Counted from the stretch's first letter, positions 50,470-60,066 are shown. The stretch is DNA of 64,000 nt from Verrucomicrobiota bacterium (GCA_023450935.1 JAEXGH010000016.1:124001-188000); one strand, 5' to 3'. Made by a program: numbers and translations. Notes: generated by a model from the sequence alone, not told the origin.

Positions 50470-52674
50470 ATGACTTTTTTTAGACACGCCGTTTTTGCGA
50501 TTGCCGCGCTTTGCGCCGCGTATGCGCCCGCCGCCGATTTGAAAATGCTTCCCGGAGAGGTTTCGAATTTCGAACTGCCGAACTTCGACAAGGACACCGG
50601 CAGAAAGCTTTGGGAGCTTTTCGGCGAAAAGGCGAAATTCTCGGGCGAAAAGAAAATCGACGTCGCGCAAATGAAGCTCGACATTTTCGACGCAAAAACC
50701 GCCGCGCCGAAAATCCTCATTCAAAGCAAGTCGGCAAGCTACGATATGGACGGCAAAATCGTCACAAGCCCCGACACCATCTTCGTAACGGCGGACGAAT
50801 TCAATATACGCGGCGACAAGTGGAAATGGGACGGCGAAAAAAACATCGTTGAAATACGCTCGAACGTGGTGATGAATTTTTCGCCCAAACAGGCGGGCAA
50901 ACGCGACGCCCAAACGGGCGTTGCCGTGGCTCCCACGACAGTTTCCGGAGACTACGCAAGCTTCGAAGACAGCGACGGCGGCGACGTTTTCTCGGTCGGT
51001 GGCAACGCCAAAGTGCGCTCGCAGGATATGGCCGTTGACTGCGACTCAATCCGCGTAATTACCGACGACAAACTCAAGAAAGAAAACAATTCGGGCGGCA
51101 CAAATACAATATCGCGCATAGAGGCGCGGGGCAACGTGAAAATGCGGCGCAACCGCCAAAGCGCGGCGGCGGAAGCGGCTCTGATTCTGCCGCGCGACGA
51201 CGAAGCGGAACTTTCGGGCAATCCCGAAATAACCGACATTCCCTCAAAGGCAAAGCTTTCGGGCTACAAAATGTTTTTCCTTAAAAAGTCGAAATCGCTC
51301 AAGTCGGTCTCGTCGCCCGACGGGAAACAGCGCGCGGCGGCGGTGTTTTTGCACGCCGAGGCGGGCTCGGGGGGAATGCGGAAAATCCGCGTGGAATCCG
51401 ACTCAATAGAAATGTCGGCGGGCGAAAAAAACAACGAGTTCGTCTTCGACGGCAACGTGAACGTTGCAAGCGACGACTTTTCGGCGTCGTGCAAAAAAAT
51501 CACGGTGCTGGCGAAAAATTCGGAAAACGAAAAGCCCGAAGTAGACGTTATTCAATGCCGCGGGAAAATCCATCTGAAAAACCCCGACGGCGACGCCTAC
51601 GCGGCGGCAATGGACATCTTCCCCAAAGAGGAAAAAACGCGCCTTAACGGCAGCGTGAAGCTTGTAAACGCCGAAGACGGCACGATGCTCGAAGCCGACA
51701 CTCTCACTCTCCTGAAAAAACAAAGCAGCGGGGAGGCAACCGCCGCAAAACGCGGATTCGTGAACCTCTCCATTTCGGAACGCGCGGCGGCGGGCTCGGC
51801 GCAGCTGGGCGGCGCGGGCGGCGGGAAATCCGCGCTGGGCAAAACGCTTGTCAAATCGCGCCTGATAAGGTTTAAGCGTTCGGGCGACACCACAAAATTC
51901 GCGTTCGAAAAGGACGTTTCAATAACCTCCAAAGACATTCGCGCAACCTGCGGGAATATGTTTGCCTACAGCGTCTCGAAGAAAAACAATTCGTCGAAAC
52001 TGGCAAAAATAGAGGCGTTCGATGGGGTAAGAATCACGCAGAACGAATACTCCGCGTCGGCGGAGGCGACGGCAATCTACCCGAAAGACGCCGACGGAAA
52101 AGCTTCGCACAAATTCGTGGAACTGTGGACGCCCGAACGCGAACCCAAAAAACGCCCGCGCATAATGTTGCCGCCGCTAAAAAATATGGGCTTTGAAACG
52201 CCCTCCGCGGCGCGGAAAGTCCGCCCGAAAATGACGGTGGTGGAAAGCGACAGGCAGTGGCTTGCTTCGGAGGGCGAAAGCCAAAAATACCTTTTCGAAG
52301 GCGACGTGAAAATAACCGCGACCGACACCGAGGGCAGTTGCGACAAAATAGAGGTCACAATTCCGCCCGCGCAGAAGAACAAACGCCGCGAAATTTCAGA
52401 CATAGTGCTTAAAGGGCGCGTAAACATCGCCCAAGCCGAAAAGAAAATAACATGCGGCAAAGCGCATATCTATGTTGCAGACGAAGCCGCCGTTCTCACG
52501 GAAAATCCCGTTATCTTCAACGCAGAAGACGGCACGCGGGCGGCGGGTTCCAAGATAGTATACAACAAGGGTTCGAAGCTCGTCTCAATTCAGGAAGAGC
52601 CGCAGGCGGAAGAATCAGACGACGGCGATTCCGTAAAAGGCAAACGCCCGACTATTGTCCTGCCCGAATTCTAA
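50470..52674 (+). CDS. LptC/OstA-like protein with four tandem OstA-like units
   Basis: 734 aa with an N-terminal signal peptide (FFRHAVFAIAALCAAYAPAA). Residues ~20-135 resemble LptC (ILIQSKSASYDMDGKIVTSPDTIF, here shortened to KSASYDMDGKIVTSP). About four OstA/LptA-like units follow around 140-255, 300-415, 485-590 and 610-720. Each has a FxGDV-type strand, a cysteine in C(D/K)xI or CGNM, and a later IxxxGxVxI strand. LptC and LptA form the periplasmic bridge that carries LPS to the outer membrane. Here the bridge parts appear fused and multiplied. The last ~30 residues are acidic. A terminator follows. Confidence 0.75.
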   Translation: MTFFRHAVFAIAALCAAYAPAADLKMLPGEVSNFELPNFDKDTGRKLWELFGEKAKFSGEKKIDVAQMKLDIFDAKTAAPKILIQSKSASYDMDGKIVTSPDTIFVTADEFNIRGDKWKWDGEKNIVEIRSNVVMNFSPKQAGKRDAQTGVAVAPTTVSGDYASFEDSDGGDVFSVGGNAKVRSQDMAVDCDSIRVITDDKLKKENNSGGTNTISRIEARGNVKMRRNRQSAAAEAALILPRDDEAELSGNPEITDIPSKAKLSGYKMFFLKKSKSLKSVSSPDGKQRAAAVFLHAEAGSGGMRKIRVESDSIEMSAGEKNNEFVFDGNVNVASDDFSASCKKITVLAKNSENEKPEVDVIQCRGKIHLKNPDGDAYAAAMDIFPKEEKTRLNGSVKLVNAEDGTMLEADTLTLLKKQSSGEATAAKRGFVNLSISERAAAGSAQLGGAGGGKSALGKTLVKSRLIRFKRSGDTTKFAFEKDVSITSKDIRATCGNMFAYSVSKKNNSSKLAKIEAFDGVRITQNEYSASAEATAIYPKDADGKASHKFVELWTPEREPKKRPRIMLPPLKNMGFETPSAARKVRPKMTVVESDRQWLASEGESQKYLFEGDVKITATDTEGSCDKIEVTIPPAQKNKRREISDIVLKGRVNIAQAEKKITCGKAHIYVADEAAVLTENPVIFNAEDGTRAAGSKIVYNKGSKLVSIQEEPQAEESDDGDSVKGKRPTIVLPEF

Positions 52675-52702
52675 CGGGCGCGCAAGTTTGCTCAAACAAC
52701 AC

Positions 52703-52728
52703 CCGGGGCAAAAACGCCCCGACTTTTT
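52703..52728 (+). terminator. Intrinsic terminator after the LptC/OstA gene
   Basis: CGGGGC/GCCCCG stem with a 6-nt loop, then ACTTTTT. Confidence 0.82.
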
Positions 52729-52768
52729 CGGCGCGTTTTTTACCTCCTATAATTCGCGCCCACGCCGA

Positions 52769-52806
52769 CAAAAAAACGGTTTCGACTCCCGCCGAAACCG
52801 CCGTTA
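52769..52806 (-). terminator. Intrinsic terminator after the Gfo/Idh gene
   Basis: CGGTTTCG/CGAAACCG stem with an 8-nt loop, then T7 on the minus strand. Confidence 0.88.
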
Positions 52807-52821
52807 AAAAAACCGAACCGC

Positions 52822-54174
52822 CTATGAAAGCCTGTATTTCCCGGGGACGGGAACGCCCGCCACGGGGTTTTTCACGAAGCCGAGCGTCTTGGGCACGAGG
52901 TTTTCCTGCGACTTTTTCAGCACCCACTCATACTTGAATTTTTTGCCGCTGAACGCGCTCATTCTGCCCGCGATTGCCAAAAGCGTTGAGTTGACCAGCG
53001 TTGGAAGCGTGTTGACGTGTCTGCCCGCACGGATTGCGTCGAGCAAAAATTTGTGCTCCATTTCCATACACTGCGGAACTTTCTCGGGCGCGGCGTAGAG
53101 AACGTTGCCTTTGAGGTCGGTGATTTTGCACGCGCCGCCCCAAAGAGCGGTTGTCATAATGCCCTTTGTGCCCACAACGCGCTCGCCGACTTCACCCGCG
53201 GCTCCGGGGTCTTGCTGGCAGTAGCTTGAAAGGTGCAGACCGTTGCCCATATCGAAATCGACTGCGAAGTGGCTGAAGCGGTCTCCGTAGACGGGAACGG
53301 GCAGGTCGGTGCTTCTGCCGCCCATACCGCGCACGTTCACGGGGTTGCGGTTGTCGCCCAACGCCCACATGATAACGTCGATGTTATGGACATGCTGCTC
53401 CACGATGTGGTCGCCCGACGACCAAATGAAGGAAAACCAGTTGCGGATTTGGTATTCCATATCGTCGGGAGTAAGCCCCTTGAACAAGCCCTCCTTCTCC
53501 ATTTTATCGTGCTGACCGTGGCCGACGTAGCCCGCCTGATTCCAGTAGCACTGGGCGGAAATGGGTTCGCCAATCATTCCGTCGTGGACGCGTTTTATAA
53601 CTTCCTTGTAGCCGTCGTGGTAGCGGCGTTGCGTTCCGCAGACTACGCACAGCCCCTTTTTGTCGGCCTCGGCGGCAAGCTCGAGCATTTCGCGCGCCTG
53701 AGTGATGTCGATACACGCGGGCTTTTCGAGGAACGCGTGCTTGCCCGCCGCCACGATTTTCCTGTAGTGGGGCGTGCGGAAGACGGGCGGAGTGGCCTCA
53801 ATTACAACGTCGATTTCGCCGATTGCCAAAAGCTTGTCTACGCAGTCCCAGCCCGAAAATTTTTGGACTTTTGCGGGATTTATGATTTTGTCGGCGTCTT
53901 TGGGGCAAACCTGAGCCGCTTTGGCTTGGATTTTCTTTATCGAGGGGTCGATTTTGTCGGCGAACAAGTCGGCGAAAGCCACAAACTCTACGTTGGAGTC
54001 GGCGCAAAGCATATTGCACGCCGCGCCCGTCGCCCTTCCGCCGCAACCGATAAGTCCCACTTTTATTCTGTCGTCGCCCTTCGCGGAAGCGAAGGAGAAT
54101 TTCGGCAACACTGCCGATGCGCCCAATACCGCGCCCATCTTTACGAAATCGCGTCTTTGCATATTTCCTTTCAT
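52822..54174 (-). CDS. Gfo/Idh/MocA family oxidoreductase with Tat signal
   Basis: 450 aa. A twin-arginine leader (QRRDFVKMGAVLGASAVLP) suggests export after folding. The Rossmann domain starts KVGLIGCGGRATGAACNML (about residue 38), and the family motif EKPACIDI lies near 148 (EKP). The C-terminal domain includes WSSGDHIVEQHVHNIDVIMW. Verrucomicrobia and Planctomycetes carry many such exported NAD(P)-type sugar oxidoreductases or glycosidase-like members. The substrate is unknown. An in-frame ATG at 54162 (MQRRDF) is an equally good start. The gene has its own terminator. Confidence 0.9.
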   Translation of the reverse strand: MKGNMQRRDFVKMGAVLGASAVLPKFSFASAKGDDRIKVGLIGCGGRATGAACNMLCADSNVEFVAFADLFADKIDPSIKKIQAKAAQVCPKDADKIINPAKVQKFSGWDCVDKLLAIGEIDVVIEATPPVFRTPHYRKIVAAGKHAFLEKPACIDITQAREMLELAAEADKKGLCVVCGTQRRYHDGYKEVIKRVHDGMIGEPISAQCYWNQAGYVGHGQHDKMEKEGLFKGLTPDDMEYQIRNWFSFIWSSGDHIVEQHVHNIDVIMWALGDNRNPVNVRGMGGRSTDLPVPVYGDRFSHFAVDFDMGNGLHLSSYCQQDPGAAGEVGERVVGTKGIMTTALWGGACKITDLKGNVLYAAPEKVPQCMEMEHKFLLDAIRAGRHVNTLPTLVNSTLLAIAGRMSAFSGKKFKYEWVLKKSQENLVPKTLGFVKNPVAGVPVPGKYRLS

Positions 54175-54294
54175 ATATAGTTTAGTGTTGTGTTGAAAAA
54201 AAAACGGGCGAATTGCCGAAACGCAACAACCGCCGCAAATAGAGGATATGTTAAACTACGCCCAAAGGCGGTCAAGAAAAAACGGCGCAAAAAA

Positions 54295-55533
54295 CTACTT
54301 GTAGAGGTCGCCGAAATTTGCGGGCGCGGGAACGCCGTCGGCAATTGATTTTTTGATTTTTTCGGCAAGGGCTTTCAAGCCCGCGGATTTTTCGGTTGCG
54401 ATGATGTCGTCGCAATACTTCGACGCCTTTGCGGTATCGCGCAAAACGCCCGCCCCCGCCCAAATTTTCCACACCAAATGGATTTTGTTTATTCCGTCGA
54501 GGTTCTTTGCGGCGCGGTCGAGCCACATTGAGGCCTTCCGCACGTCTTTGTGTTCGCCGTCTTCGGAATAGACGTTCGAAAGGCGGACGGCGAAAACGGG
54601 GTCGGTTTTTGCCAGCGTTTCCAGCATTGAAACGCCTTTGGAAAAGTCTTTGCCGACGAACCGCCCCTCGATATACATCGAAGCCAAAAGCTCCATTGAA
54701 CGCCTGTGTCCGCGGTCGGCGGCGTTGCGCAGCCAGAATACGGCGCGCGGAATACTTTTGGCAAAACCGCCCTTACCCGACAAAAATTTGCGGTAGACCT
54801 CATACATTGCGTCGGCGTCTCCCGCCTGGGCAAGCTTTAGTTGCGCCTGCGATTTTTTCGTCCTCCAATAGGAGAGTTTTTGGGCGTCGGAGGCGTTTTT
54901 GTAAATGGAGACGAGTTGGTCAATCGCACCGATATGCCCGCCCTCGCCCGCTTTTTCGAGCCAATAGAACGCCTTTTGCCTGTTCGCGGGAAGCATATAT
55001 CCGTAGATGAACGAATTTGCCAGCGCGTATTGTTCGGTGGGAGTGCCCAGCTCAGCCGCCTTTTCGCGCCAGTAGACCGCCTTTTCAACATCGCGCCCAA
55101 CAAGCTTGCCGTCGGAGTAAAGCATTGAAAGGAAATTCATTGCCGCCGTGTTGTTTTGCAACGCCGACTTTTCAAGCCACTGTTGCGCAGCCGCGCCGTT
55201 TTGCGGAACGTTTGCAAGCCCGCGCGAATAGATTACGCCGAGGGCAAGCTGCGCCTGCGCGTCGCCCTTTGAGGCTTTAAGAAAGAGCGACTCAAGCTCG
55301 CTTTCCGACACCGAACTTTTTGCGCCCAATACGGGCGGCTGCATTGTAGATGCGGGAACGCCCGTTTTGGAAGCCTCGCCCGATTGTCCGCCCGCCGGCC
55401 GCCCCGCAACAGGTTGCGGCTGCTGCACCGGCTGCGCGGAGCCTGCCGCAATTTCGCCCAAAGACTGCGCGCAAACCGCGCCCGCGCCCACGGCACAAGC
55501 TGTAAAAGCTGCGACTCGCAAAAAAATACTCAT
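54295..55533 (-). CDS. Secreted Sel1-repeat protein
   Basis: 412 aa with a signal peptide (MSIFLRVAAFTACAVGAGAV). A proline/glutamine/glycine-rich linker (~25-75) is followed by tandem Sel1-like repeats (KGDAQAQLALGVIYSRG, KAVYWREKAAELGTPTEQYA, RAVFWLRNAADRGHRRSMEL). Sel1 repeats are helical protein-interaction modules common in envelope or regulatory proteins. The start ATG overlaps the arnD stop (ATGA), so it is coupled to the lipid A genes. Its function there is unknown; a scaffold role is a guess. Confidence 0.88.
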   Translation of the reverse strand: MSIFLRVAAFTACAVGAGAVCAQSLGEIAAGSAQPVQQPQPVAGRPAGGQSGEASKTGVPASTMQPPVLGAKSSVSESELESLFLKASKGDAQAQLALGVIYSRGLANVPQNGAAAQQWLEKSALQNNTAAMNFLSMLYSDGKLVGRDVEKAVYWREKAAELGTPTEQYALANSFIYGYMLPANRQKAFYWLEKAGEGGHIGAIDQLVSIYKNASDAQKLSYWRTKKSQAQLKLAQAGDADAMYEVYRKFLSGKGGFAKSIPRAVFWLRNAADRGHRRSMELLASMYIEGRFVGKDFSKGVSMLETLAKTDPVFAVRLSNVYSEDGEHKDVRKASMWLDRAAKNLDGINKIHLVWKIWAGAGVLRDTAKASKYCDDIIATEKSAGLKALAEKIKKSIADGVPAPANFGDLYK

Positions 55534-56414
55534 ACTTTCTGGACGGCGAGCAGTCCGCTCCTTTCGGGGAACGGCGACATTTGCATATCGCACACGGGAA
55601 GTTTGGCACGGTCGAGCGTTTCGGCGTAGTCGCGCAAACGCACGAACTGCGCACCGGTTTTTTTAAGGCGAGACAAAAATTTCTCGAACCAGTCGAAGAA
55701 CGCCGCGCCCTCGAGCTCTGCGTGGATTGTCATCACGGAAAAATCGCGTTTTGCAATTTCGGCAGCGTAGAAATCGGCGGCGGCGGAGAGTTTGTCGCGG
55801 CAGAGGAATTCGTCGAGCGTCGGCAACGTGGAGGGAATCTGGATTGTATTGTATATGCGCCCTTCGAAACGCGGCACGAACGGGAACGCCCCGCGAGAAT
55901 CGCTCGAATAACGCATTGAAAATGCGTCCTGCAACGCCAGATAGTCGGCGCTCACCTGCCAGCCCGCGCTTCCGCAACTGTCGCATTTGCGCCCCGTAAT
56001 TTGCGCAACGGCGTTGAGCGCGGCGCAAAATTCGCGCTCTATTTCGGCGCGTTTCATTTTGGCGAGGCGGTTCTGCCACTTGTAGTGGCTCCAAGAATGC
56101 ACTCCGCACTCAAAGCCCGCGCCGTAAATTTCGCCCAACACCTGCGGGCATGTTTCGGAAATCAGGGGCGACGGCAGCAACGTGCCCCGGAGCAGCGTTT
56201 TCAGCGGATAGTTCCCCGCGACGTTGCTTTTGAGGCACTTTGCTACGAACCCCTTGTTGAAGACGCGAAAGATTGAACGCCCCATTTGGTCTTCGCCGAG
56301 TGCGAACAAAAAGGTGGCGTCAACGTCATAGGCCTTAAAAAGGGACGCCAGTTTTAACGCCCCTTTTTTTGTGCCCTCAAGCGTGTCTACATCAACCTTG
56401 AATGCAATCTTCAT
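55530..56414 (-). CDS. arnD: ArnD-like deformylase (NodB-fold), lipid A L-Ara4N pathway
   Basis: 294 aa. KVDVDTLEGTKKGALKLASL at the N-terminus supplies the metal aspartate, GVHSWSHYKWQN (about residue 102) the histidines, and DSCGSAGWQVSADYL and MTIHAELEG further conserved positions. This combination is typical of ArnD, which removes the formyl group from undecaprenyl-phosphate-Ara4FN, rather than of chitin deacetylases. It begins 23 nt inside the end of the arnA-type gene and overlaps the Sel1 gene by ATGA. Together they are a tightly coupled three-gene unit. Confidence 0.9.
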   Translation of the reverse strand: MKIAFKVDVDTLEGTKKGALKLASLFKAYDVDATFLFALGEDQMGRSIFRVFNKGFVAKCLKSNVAGNYPLKTLLRGTLLPSPLISETCPQVLGEIYGAGFECGVHSWSHYKWQNRLAKMKRAEIEREFCAALNAVAQITGRKCDSCGSAGWQVSADYLALQDAFSMRYSSDSRGAFPFVPRFEGRIYNTIQIPSTLPTLDEFLCRDKLSAAADFYAAEIAKRDFSVMTIHAELEGAAFFDWFEKFLSRLKKTGAQFVRLRDYAETLDRAKLPVCDMQMSPFPERSGLLAVQKV

Positions 56415-57438
56415 AATCCTTGCCGAGCAGGTGGAAGTCGAGAATGCGTTTGATTGAAGTCTTCAAGTCGGTAGTGGGCGTCCAGCCGAGCACCTCTCTG
56501 GCGCGGATTACCGACGGCACGCGGCGGTCGGCGTCCTGATAACCTTCGCCGTAGTATTCGTCGCCGGTTACGACCTCTATTTTTGCGGCCTCCGCAAAGC
56601 GCGCATACTCGGGATATTCGGCAAACGCCGCCACGAGCATTTGCGCAAGCTCCTTGATTGAATATTCTTCGCGCGGGTTGCCGATGTTGAATATTTCGGA
56701 GTCGGCGCAGCCGTTTTTGTTTTCGATTATGCGGACAAGGCAGTCAATGCCGTCGTCGATAAACGTGAAGCAACGCTTTTGAACGCCGCCGTTTACAAGC
56801 TTTATCGGCTTGCCGTTGAGAATGTTGTGGGCGAACTGCGTTATCACGCGCGAAGAGCCCTCTTTCTTGGCGTTTATGTCGTCCAAGCGCGGGCCGATGA
56901 AATTGAATGGGCGGAAAATGGAGAACTGAAGCCCCTCATGCTTGCCCAACGCCCAAATGAGGCGGTCGAGCATCTGCTTTATACACGAATATATCCAGCG
57001 TTCGTTCTTGATAGGCCCGAGAACAAGCGGCGACGAGTATTCGTCGAAGGCGGCGTCGGGGCACATTCCGTAAACTTCCGAAGTTGACGGGAATATAACG
57101 CGCTTGCCCAAGCGCGCGCAGGTTTTGATTATGCTCGCGTTCAGCTCGAAATCGAGATTGTATACGCGCAGCGGGTCTTTGACGTAGAGCGCGGGCGTAG
57201 CGATTGCAATCAGCGGCAAAACGATATCGCATTCGGCGATTGCGCGGTCGATTGACTCGGGGTTTTTGAGCGCATCGACAGCCTCGAACCTAAAACGCGG
57301 ACTTTTTATAACGTTGCCGAGCTTGGTTGACGCCAAGTCCATTCCGACAATGTCGAACGATGTCTGTTTCAGCAGCTTCCACACGAGCGAAGAACCTATG
57401 AAACCGTTTACGCCTAAAATTAAAACTTTTTTATTCAT
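56392..57438 (-). CDS. ArnA-type UDP-glucuronate decarboxylase (dehydrogenase domain only)
   Basis: 348 aa. It matches the C-terminal half of E. coli ArnA: VLILGVNGFIGSSLVWKLL, VLPLIAIATPALYVKDPLRV, IFPSTSEVYGMCPD (Ser/Tyr catalytic pair), RPFNFIGPRLDDINA, KRCFTFIDDGIDCLVRIIEN and YYGEGYQDADRR. In ArnA this domain oxidatively decarboxylates UDP-glucuronate to UDP-4-keto-arabinose. The N-terminal formyltransferase half is absent and no separate copy is in the window, nor are ArnB, ArnC or ArnT. With arnD it points to aminoarabinose-modified lipid A. Confidence 0.92.
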   Translation of the reverse strand: MNKKVLILGVNGFIGSSLVWKLLKQTSFDIVGMDLASTKLGNVIKSPRFRFEAVDALKNPESIDRAIAECDIVLPLIAIATPALYVKDPLRVYNLDFELNASIIKTCARLGKRVIFPSTSEVYGMCPDAAFDEYSSPLVLGPIKNERWIYSCIKQMLDRLIWALGKHEGLQFSIFRPFNFIGPRLDDINAKKEGSSRVITQFAHNILNGKPIKLVNGGVQKRCFTFIDDGIDCLVRIIENKNGCADSEIFNIGNPREEYSIKELAQMLVAAFAEYPEYARFAEAAKIEVVTGDEYYGEGYQDADRRVPSVIRAREVLGWTPTTDLKTSIKRILDFHLLGKDYEDCIQG

Positions 57439-57496
57439 AACAAATAAATCGGGGGAAACAATGCCGACCGCGCAAACGCGGCCGGCGCGGAAATGC

Positions 57497-58891
57497 CTAT
57501 TCTTTAACTGCGCTCAAACCGCGCAAAATCCGCGTTCTTCCGCCGTTGTTTGAAATGCAGAATGTTTTGATTCCCTTCATTTCGTTCTGGTTGATTGTTT
57601 CGTCTTTGCCTTTGAAAACAATCATATTCACGACGGGCGGACGCAGGTTTCTGTCGGTGTAGATTTCCTTGAGGAGCTTCTTTTGGTAGTAGGTGAAAAT
57701 ACCGCGCGCGCCGTATGTTTTGTATATCATCTTGGGGGGACGCGCTTTTACGGCAGGAGGCTTGGGCCCCTCGTATTTGGCATTGAATTTTTGTTCGCGC
57801 ATTGCCTGCGGGACTGTTCCGACATAGAGCGGAATTCCCTTCGACGCGCGGGTGCGGTTTGTGGAGGCAATCCACTGCCTGCCCTTTTTATAGCCTTCGC
57901 GCGTAAGTTTATTTTGCTCAAACTGGTATTTGTGGCGTTCGTCGTCGCCCCACTTGGCCGCCTTCAACTGGCGGTCGCGGTCGTTGAGGTATTTCTCCAT
58001 CTGTTTTTGATAACGCTGGGTCTGGGCGTCGGTAAAGGGTTGATTGATTCTTTCGGGACTTGTCCAAGACGTAGTCAAAAACCATATTGCGTCGGCACCC
58101 TGTTCGAGCGCAGCCTGATAGACGCGGTAGATGTTCGCCGAACTCTCCTGTCCGGGGGGGAGGGGGATAAAGTCGAATTTCAATTCATACTGCCTGCCGC
58201 GCACGCCTATGAGTTTCAGGCTCGAGTTAATCGGGTCAATCCAGCCGCCGGCAAGCCTTTTGTTTACGGGAGTCGCCGCAACGAGGTTCGGCTGGAAAAA
58301 GCTCATGCGCGTCCCGCTTGTCACGTCGAACGCCATGAGGTTGAACAGCGAAGTTGACGGCAGTTGGTTAACGAGCTTTTTGATGTCTTCGCGGATAACC
58401 TTGTAAGTGTCCAAACCGCCGCGTTCGTCTGTCATCAGATAGGGGCTTGCGTCCACACAAATGAGGATTTTTTCCGCCTTCGCCGAAAGGCCGAACAGAT
58501 TGACGGTGGAGACCGTGATTTTCATATTCGCGCTAATCTGCTTGTCGGAAATAGTCGAAATGCCGCCGCCCGTAGCGAAAGACGAAGGCAGGTTGATTTT
58601 CACCTCGGGGGTGTTGATGTTGTTTGCCTTGGAGATGCTTATGCGCTTTGTGAGTTTCGACGCCTTTTTCTGTTGGCGTTCAACCTGCACTTTTTGCATC
58701 TGCGGGGCGTGGTCAACCTTTTCGACCGCCTCCGGAGGTTTAAATTCCACTTCGTCCTCCAGAATAGTGCGCGTTACGACATAACTTCCGAAGCTGACCA
58801 GCAATGTAATCTGCAATATCGCCACAACTACAAAGACTTTATACAGAAGTCCCTTTTTCTCTTTTTTGGGTTTAAAGCGGTGTAATTTCAT
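57497..58891 (-). CDS. Membrane-anchored protein with vWA-like domain, function unknown
   Basis: 464 aa. A lysine-rich cytoplasmic start is followed by one transmembrane segment (~17-40, VFVVVAILQITLLVSFGSYV). Residues ~140-320 look like a von Willebrand A domain: KILICVDASPYLMTDERGG gives the first MIDAS segment (DxS present at 147-149, third position not Ser), then LFNLMAFD and DAIWFLTTSWTSP. A basic region follows. In related Verrucomicrobia such proteins sit near TPR and ExbB/ExbD genes; the last are not seen here. It follows the poly-Asp-tailed gene by 26 nt. Confidence 0.75.
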   Translation of the reverse strand: MKLHRFKPKKEKKGLLYKVFVVVAILQITLLVSFGSYVVTRTILEDEVEFKPPEAVEKVDHAPQMQKVQVERQQKKASKLTKRISISKANNINTPEVKINLPSSFATGGGISTISDKQISANMKITVSTVNLFGLSAKAEKILICVDASPYLMTDERGGLDTYKVIREDIKKLVNQLPSTSLFNLMAFDVTSGTRMSFFQPNLVAATPVNKRLAGGWIDPINSSLKLIGVRGRQYELKFDFIPLPPGQESSANIYRVYQAALEQGADAIWFLTTSWTSPERINQPFTDAQTQRYQKQMEKYLNDRDRQLKAAKWGDDERHKYQFEQNKLTREGYKKGRQWIASTNRTRASKGIPLYVGTVPQAMREQKFNAKYEGPKPPAVKARPPKMIYKTYGARGIFTYYQKKLLKEIYTDRNLRPPVVNMIVFKGKDETINQNEMKGIKTFCISNNGGRTRILRGLSAVKE

Positions 58892-58917
58892 AAATCGTAT
58901 TTGTTTAAGTTCAAAAG

Positions 58918-60066
58918 CTATTCGTCGTCATCATCATCATCGTCGTCGTCGTGCGACATTTCGGAGACGACTTTCTTTTCGATTTTCACGAATTCCTTTT
59001 CGCCTTTTGCGGCAAACGGACTTTCCGGATACATTGCCTTGATTTGCGCGAAAATTTCGTTTGAGGCGTTGAAGTTCTTTACCGCTTTATACGCCATACC
59101 CGTTTTGAACAGAAGTTCGGGCATCCACTCGGAGGCGACTTTGCCGAAAACAATGCCCTCCGAATACGCGTCGAGCGCGCCCGCGACACTAGGCTTTTTG
59201 GGGTCAGTCTGGCGCAGGTCGCCCTGCAACATTTTATAGAGCGAGAACGCTCCGTTTTGGCGGTCTATTTTAAGCGCGCCCAAGTAAATTTCCGCCGAAT
59301 TGCGCTGGCCGAGAACGATATCGCAATACGTTCCCCACAGTTTGAATTCGTCGGCGCGCGGATTGCCCGACGCCCCGAGTTTGGAGTATATCGGCAGGAT
59401 TTCCTTGATTTTGCCCGCGCTTTTGAGCTGCGAAAGCACGTTTGCAACGGAATCGGCAGCGGCGAACTGCGTTTTGTCCTTCAGGTCAACGCGCTCAGCC
59501 AAAGAAACCGCGGCGGCAAACCTGCCCTTTTTGCAGAGAGCGTCGGCAACTTCCATAACGTTGTTTATAACGGGAGCAGACGCCAACTCTATCGGCAACG
59601 ATTTCGCGAATGCCTCCGCCTCGACAAGGCGTCCGGAATTAAGCAGCGACGTTATGAATATGTCCACATATCCGTCCGCGCTGAACACGCCCTCGCTCAA
59701 CGCGCAAAGGGGAGCTACCGGATAAACCACGGGGCGCAACTTTTCGACCGCCAGCTCCCATTCGCCCGCGCCGTATGCCCTTGCCGCCGCCTTGATGGCG
59801 TCGTCGTCGGCTTTGAGGACGAACTTGAACGTATCCGACCCGCGTTCGACAGTCAAGTCGGATCCGGTGGAGTCTATGAACACCACATTTTTACCCGAAA
59901 TTTCCTTGAACGTGACGGGATTTTCCTTGCCCTCCACAAGATACGCAAGCGAGGCTTTTTTTTCGGAAAAATCGCCGACGTATGATCTGTCTTCCTTCGG
60001 TTCGGCGGAAACCGCCCCGAACGCGAACAACGCAAGCAACAACGCCGCAAAATTTAGCTTTTTCAT
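58918..60066 (-). CDS. Exported helical-repeat protein with a poly-aspartate C-terminus
   Basis: 382 aa with a signal peptide (FAALLLALFAFGAVSA). Most of the chain is TPR/Sel1-like alpha-helical repeats (AARAYGAGEWELAVEKLRP, GRFAAAVSLAERVDL, FLFKTGMAYKAVKNF-like). The protein ends in HDDDDDDDDDE, nine consecutive aspartates and a glutamate. This tail may bind cations or basic surfaces. AAGG stands 8 nt before ATG 60066; two more in-frame ATGs lie upstream (60072, 60093). It follows the 1005-aa TPR gene by 13 nt, and the vWA gene follows by 26 nt. Function unknown. Confidence 0.78.
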   Translation of the reverse strand: MKKLNFAALLLALFAFGAVSAEPKEDRSYVGDFSEKKASLAYLVEGKENPVTFKEISGKNVVFIDSTGSDLTVERGSDTFKFVLKADDDAIKAAARAYGAGEWELAVEKLRPVVYPVAPLCALSEGVFSADGYVDIFITSLLNSGRLVEAEAFAKSLPIELASAPVINNVMEVADALCKKGRFAAAVSLAERVDLKDKTQFAAADSVANVLSQLKSAGKIKEILPIYSKLGASGNPRADEFKLWGTYCDIVLGQRNSAEIYLGALKIDRQNGAFSLYKMLQGDLRQTDPKKPSVAGALDAYSEGIVFGKVASEWMPELLFKTGMAYKAVKNFNASNEIFAQIKAMYPESPFAAKGEKEFVKIEKKVVSEMSHDDDDDDDDDE

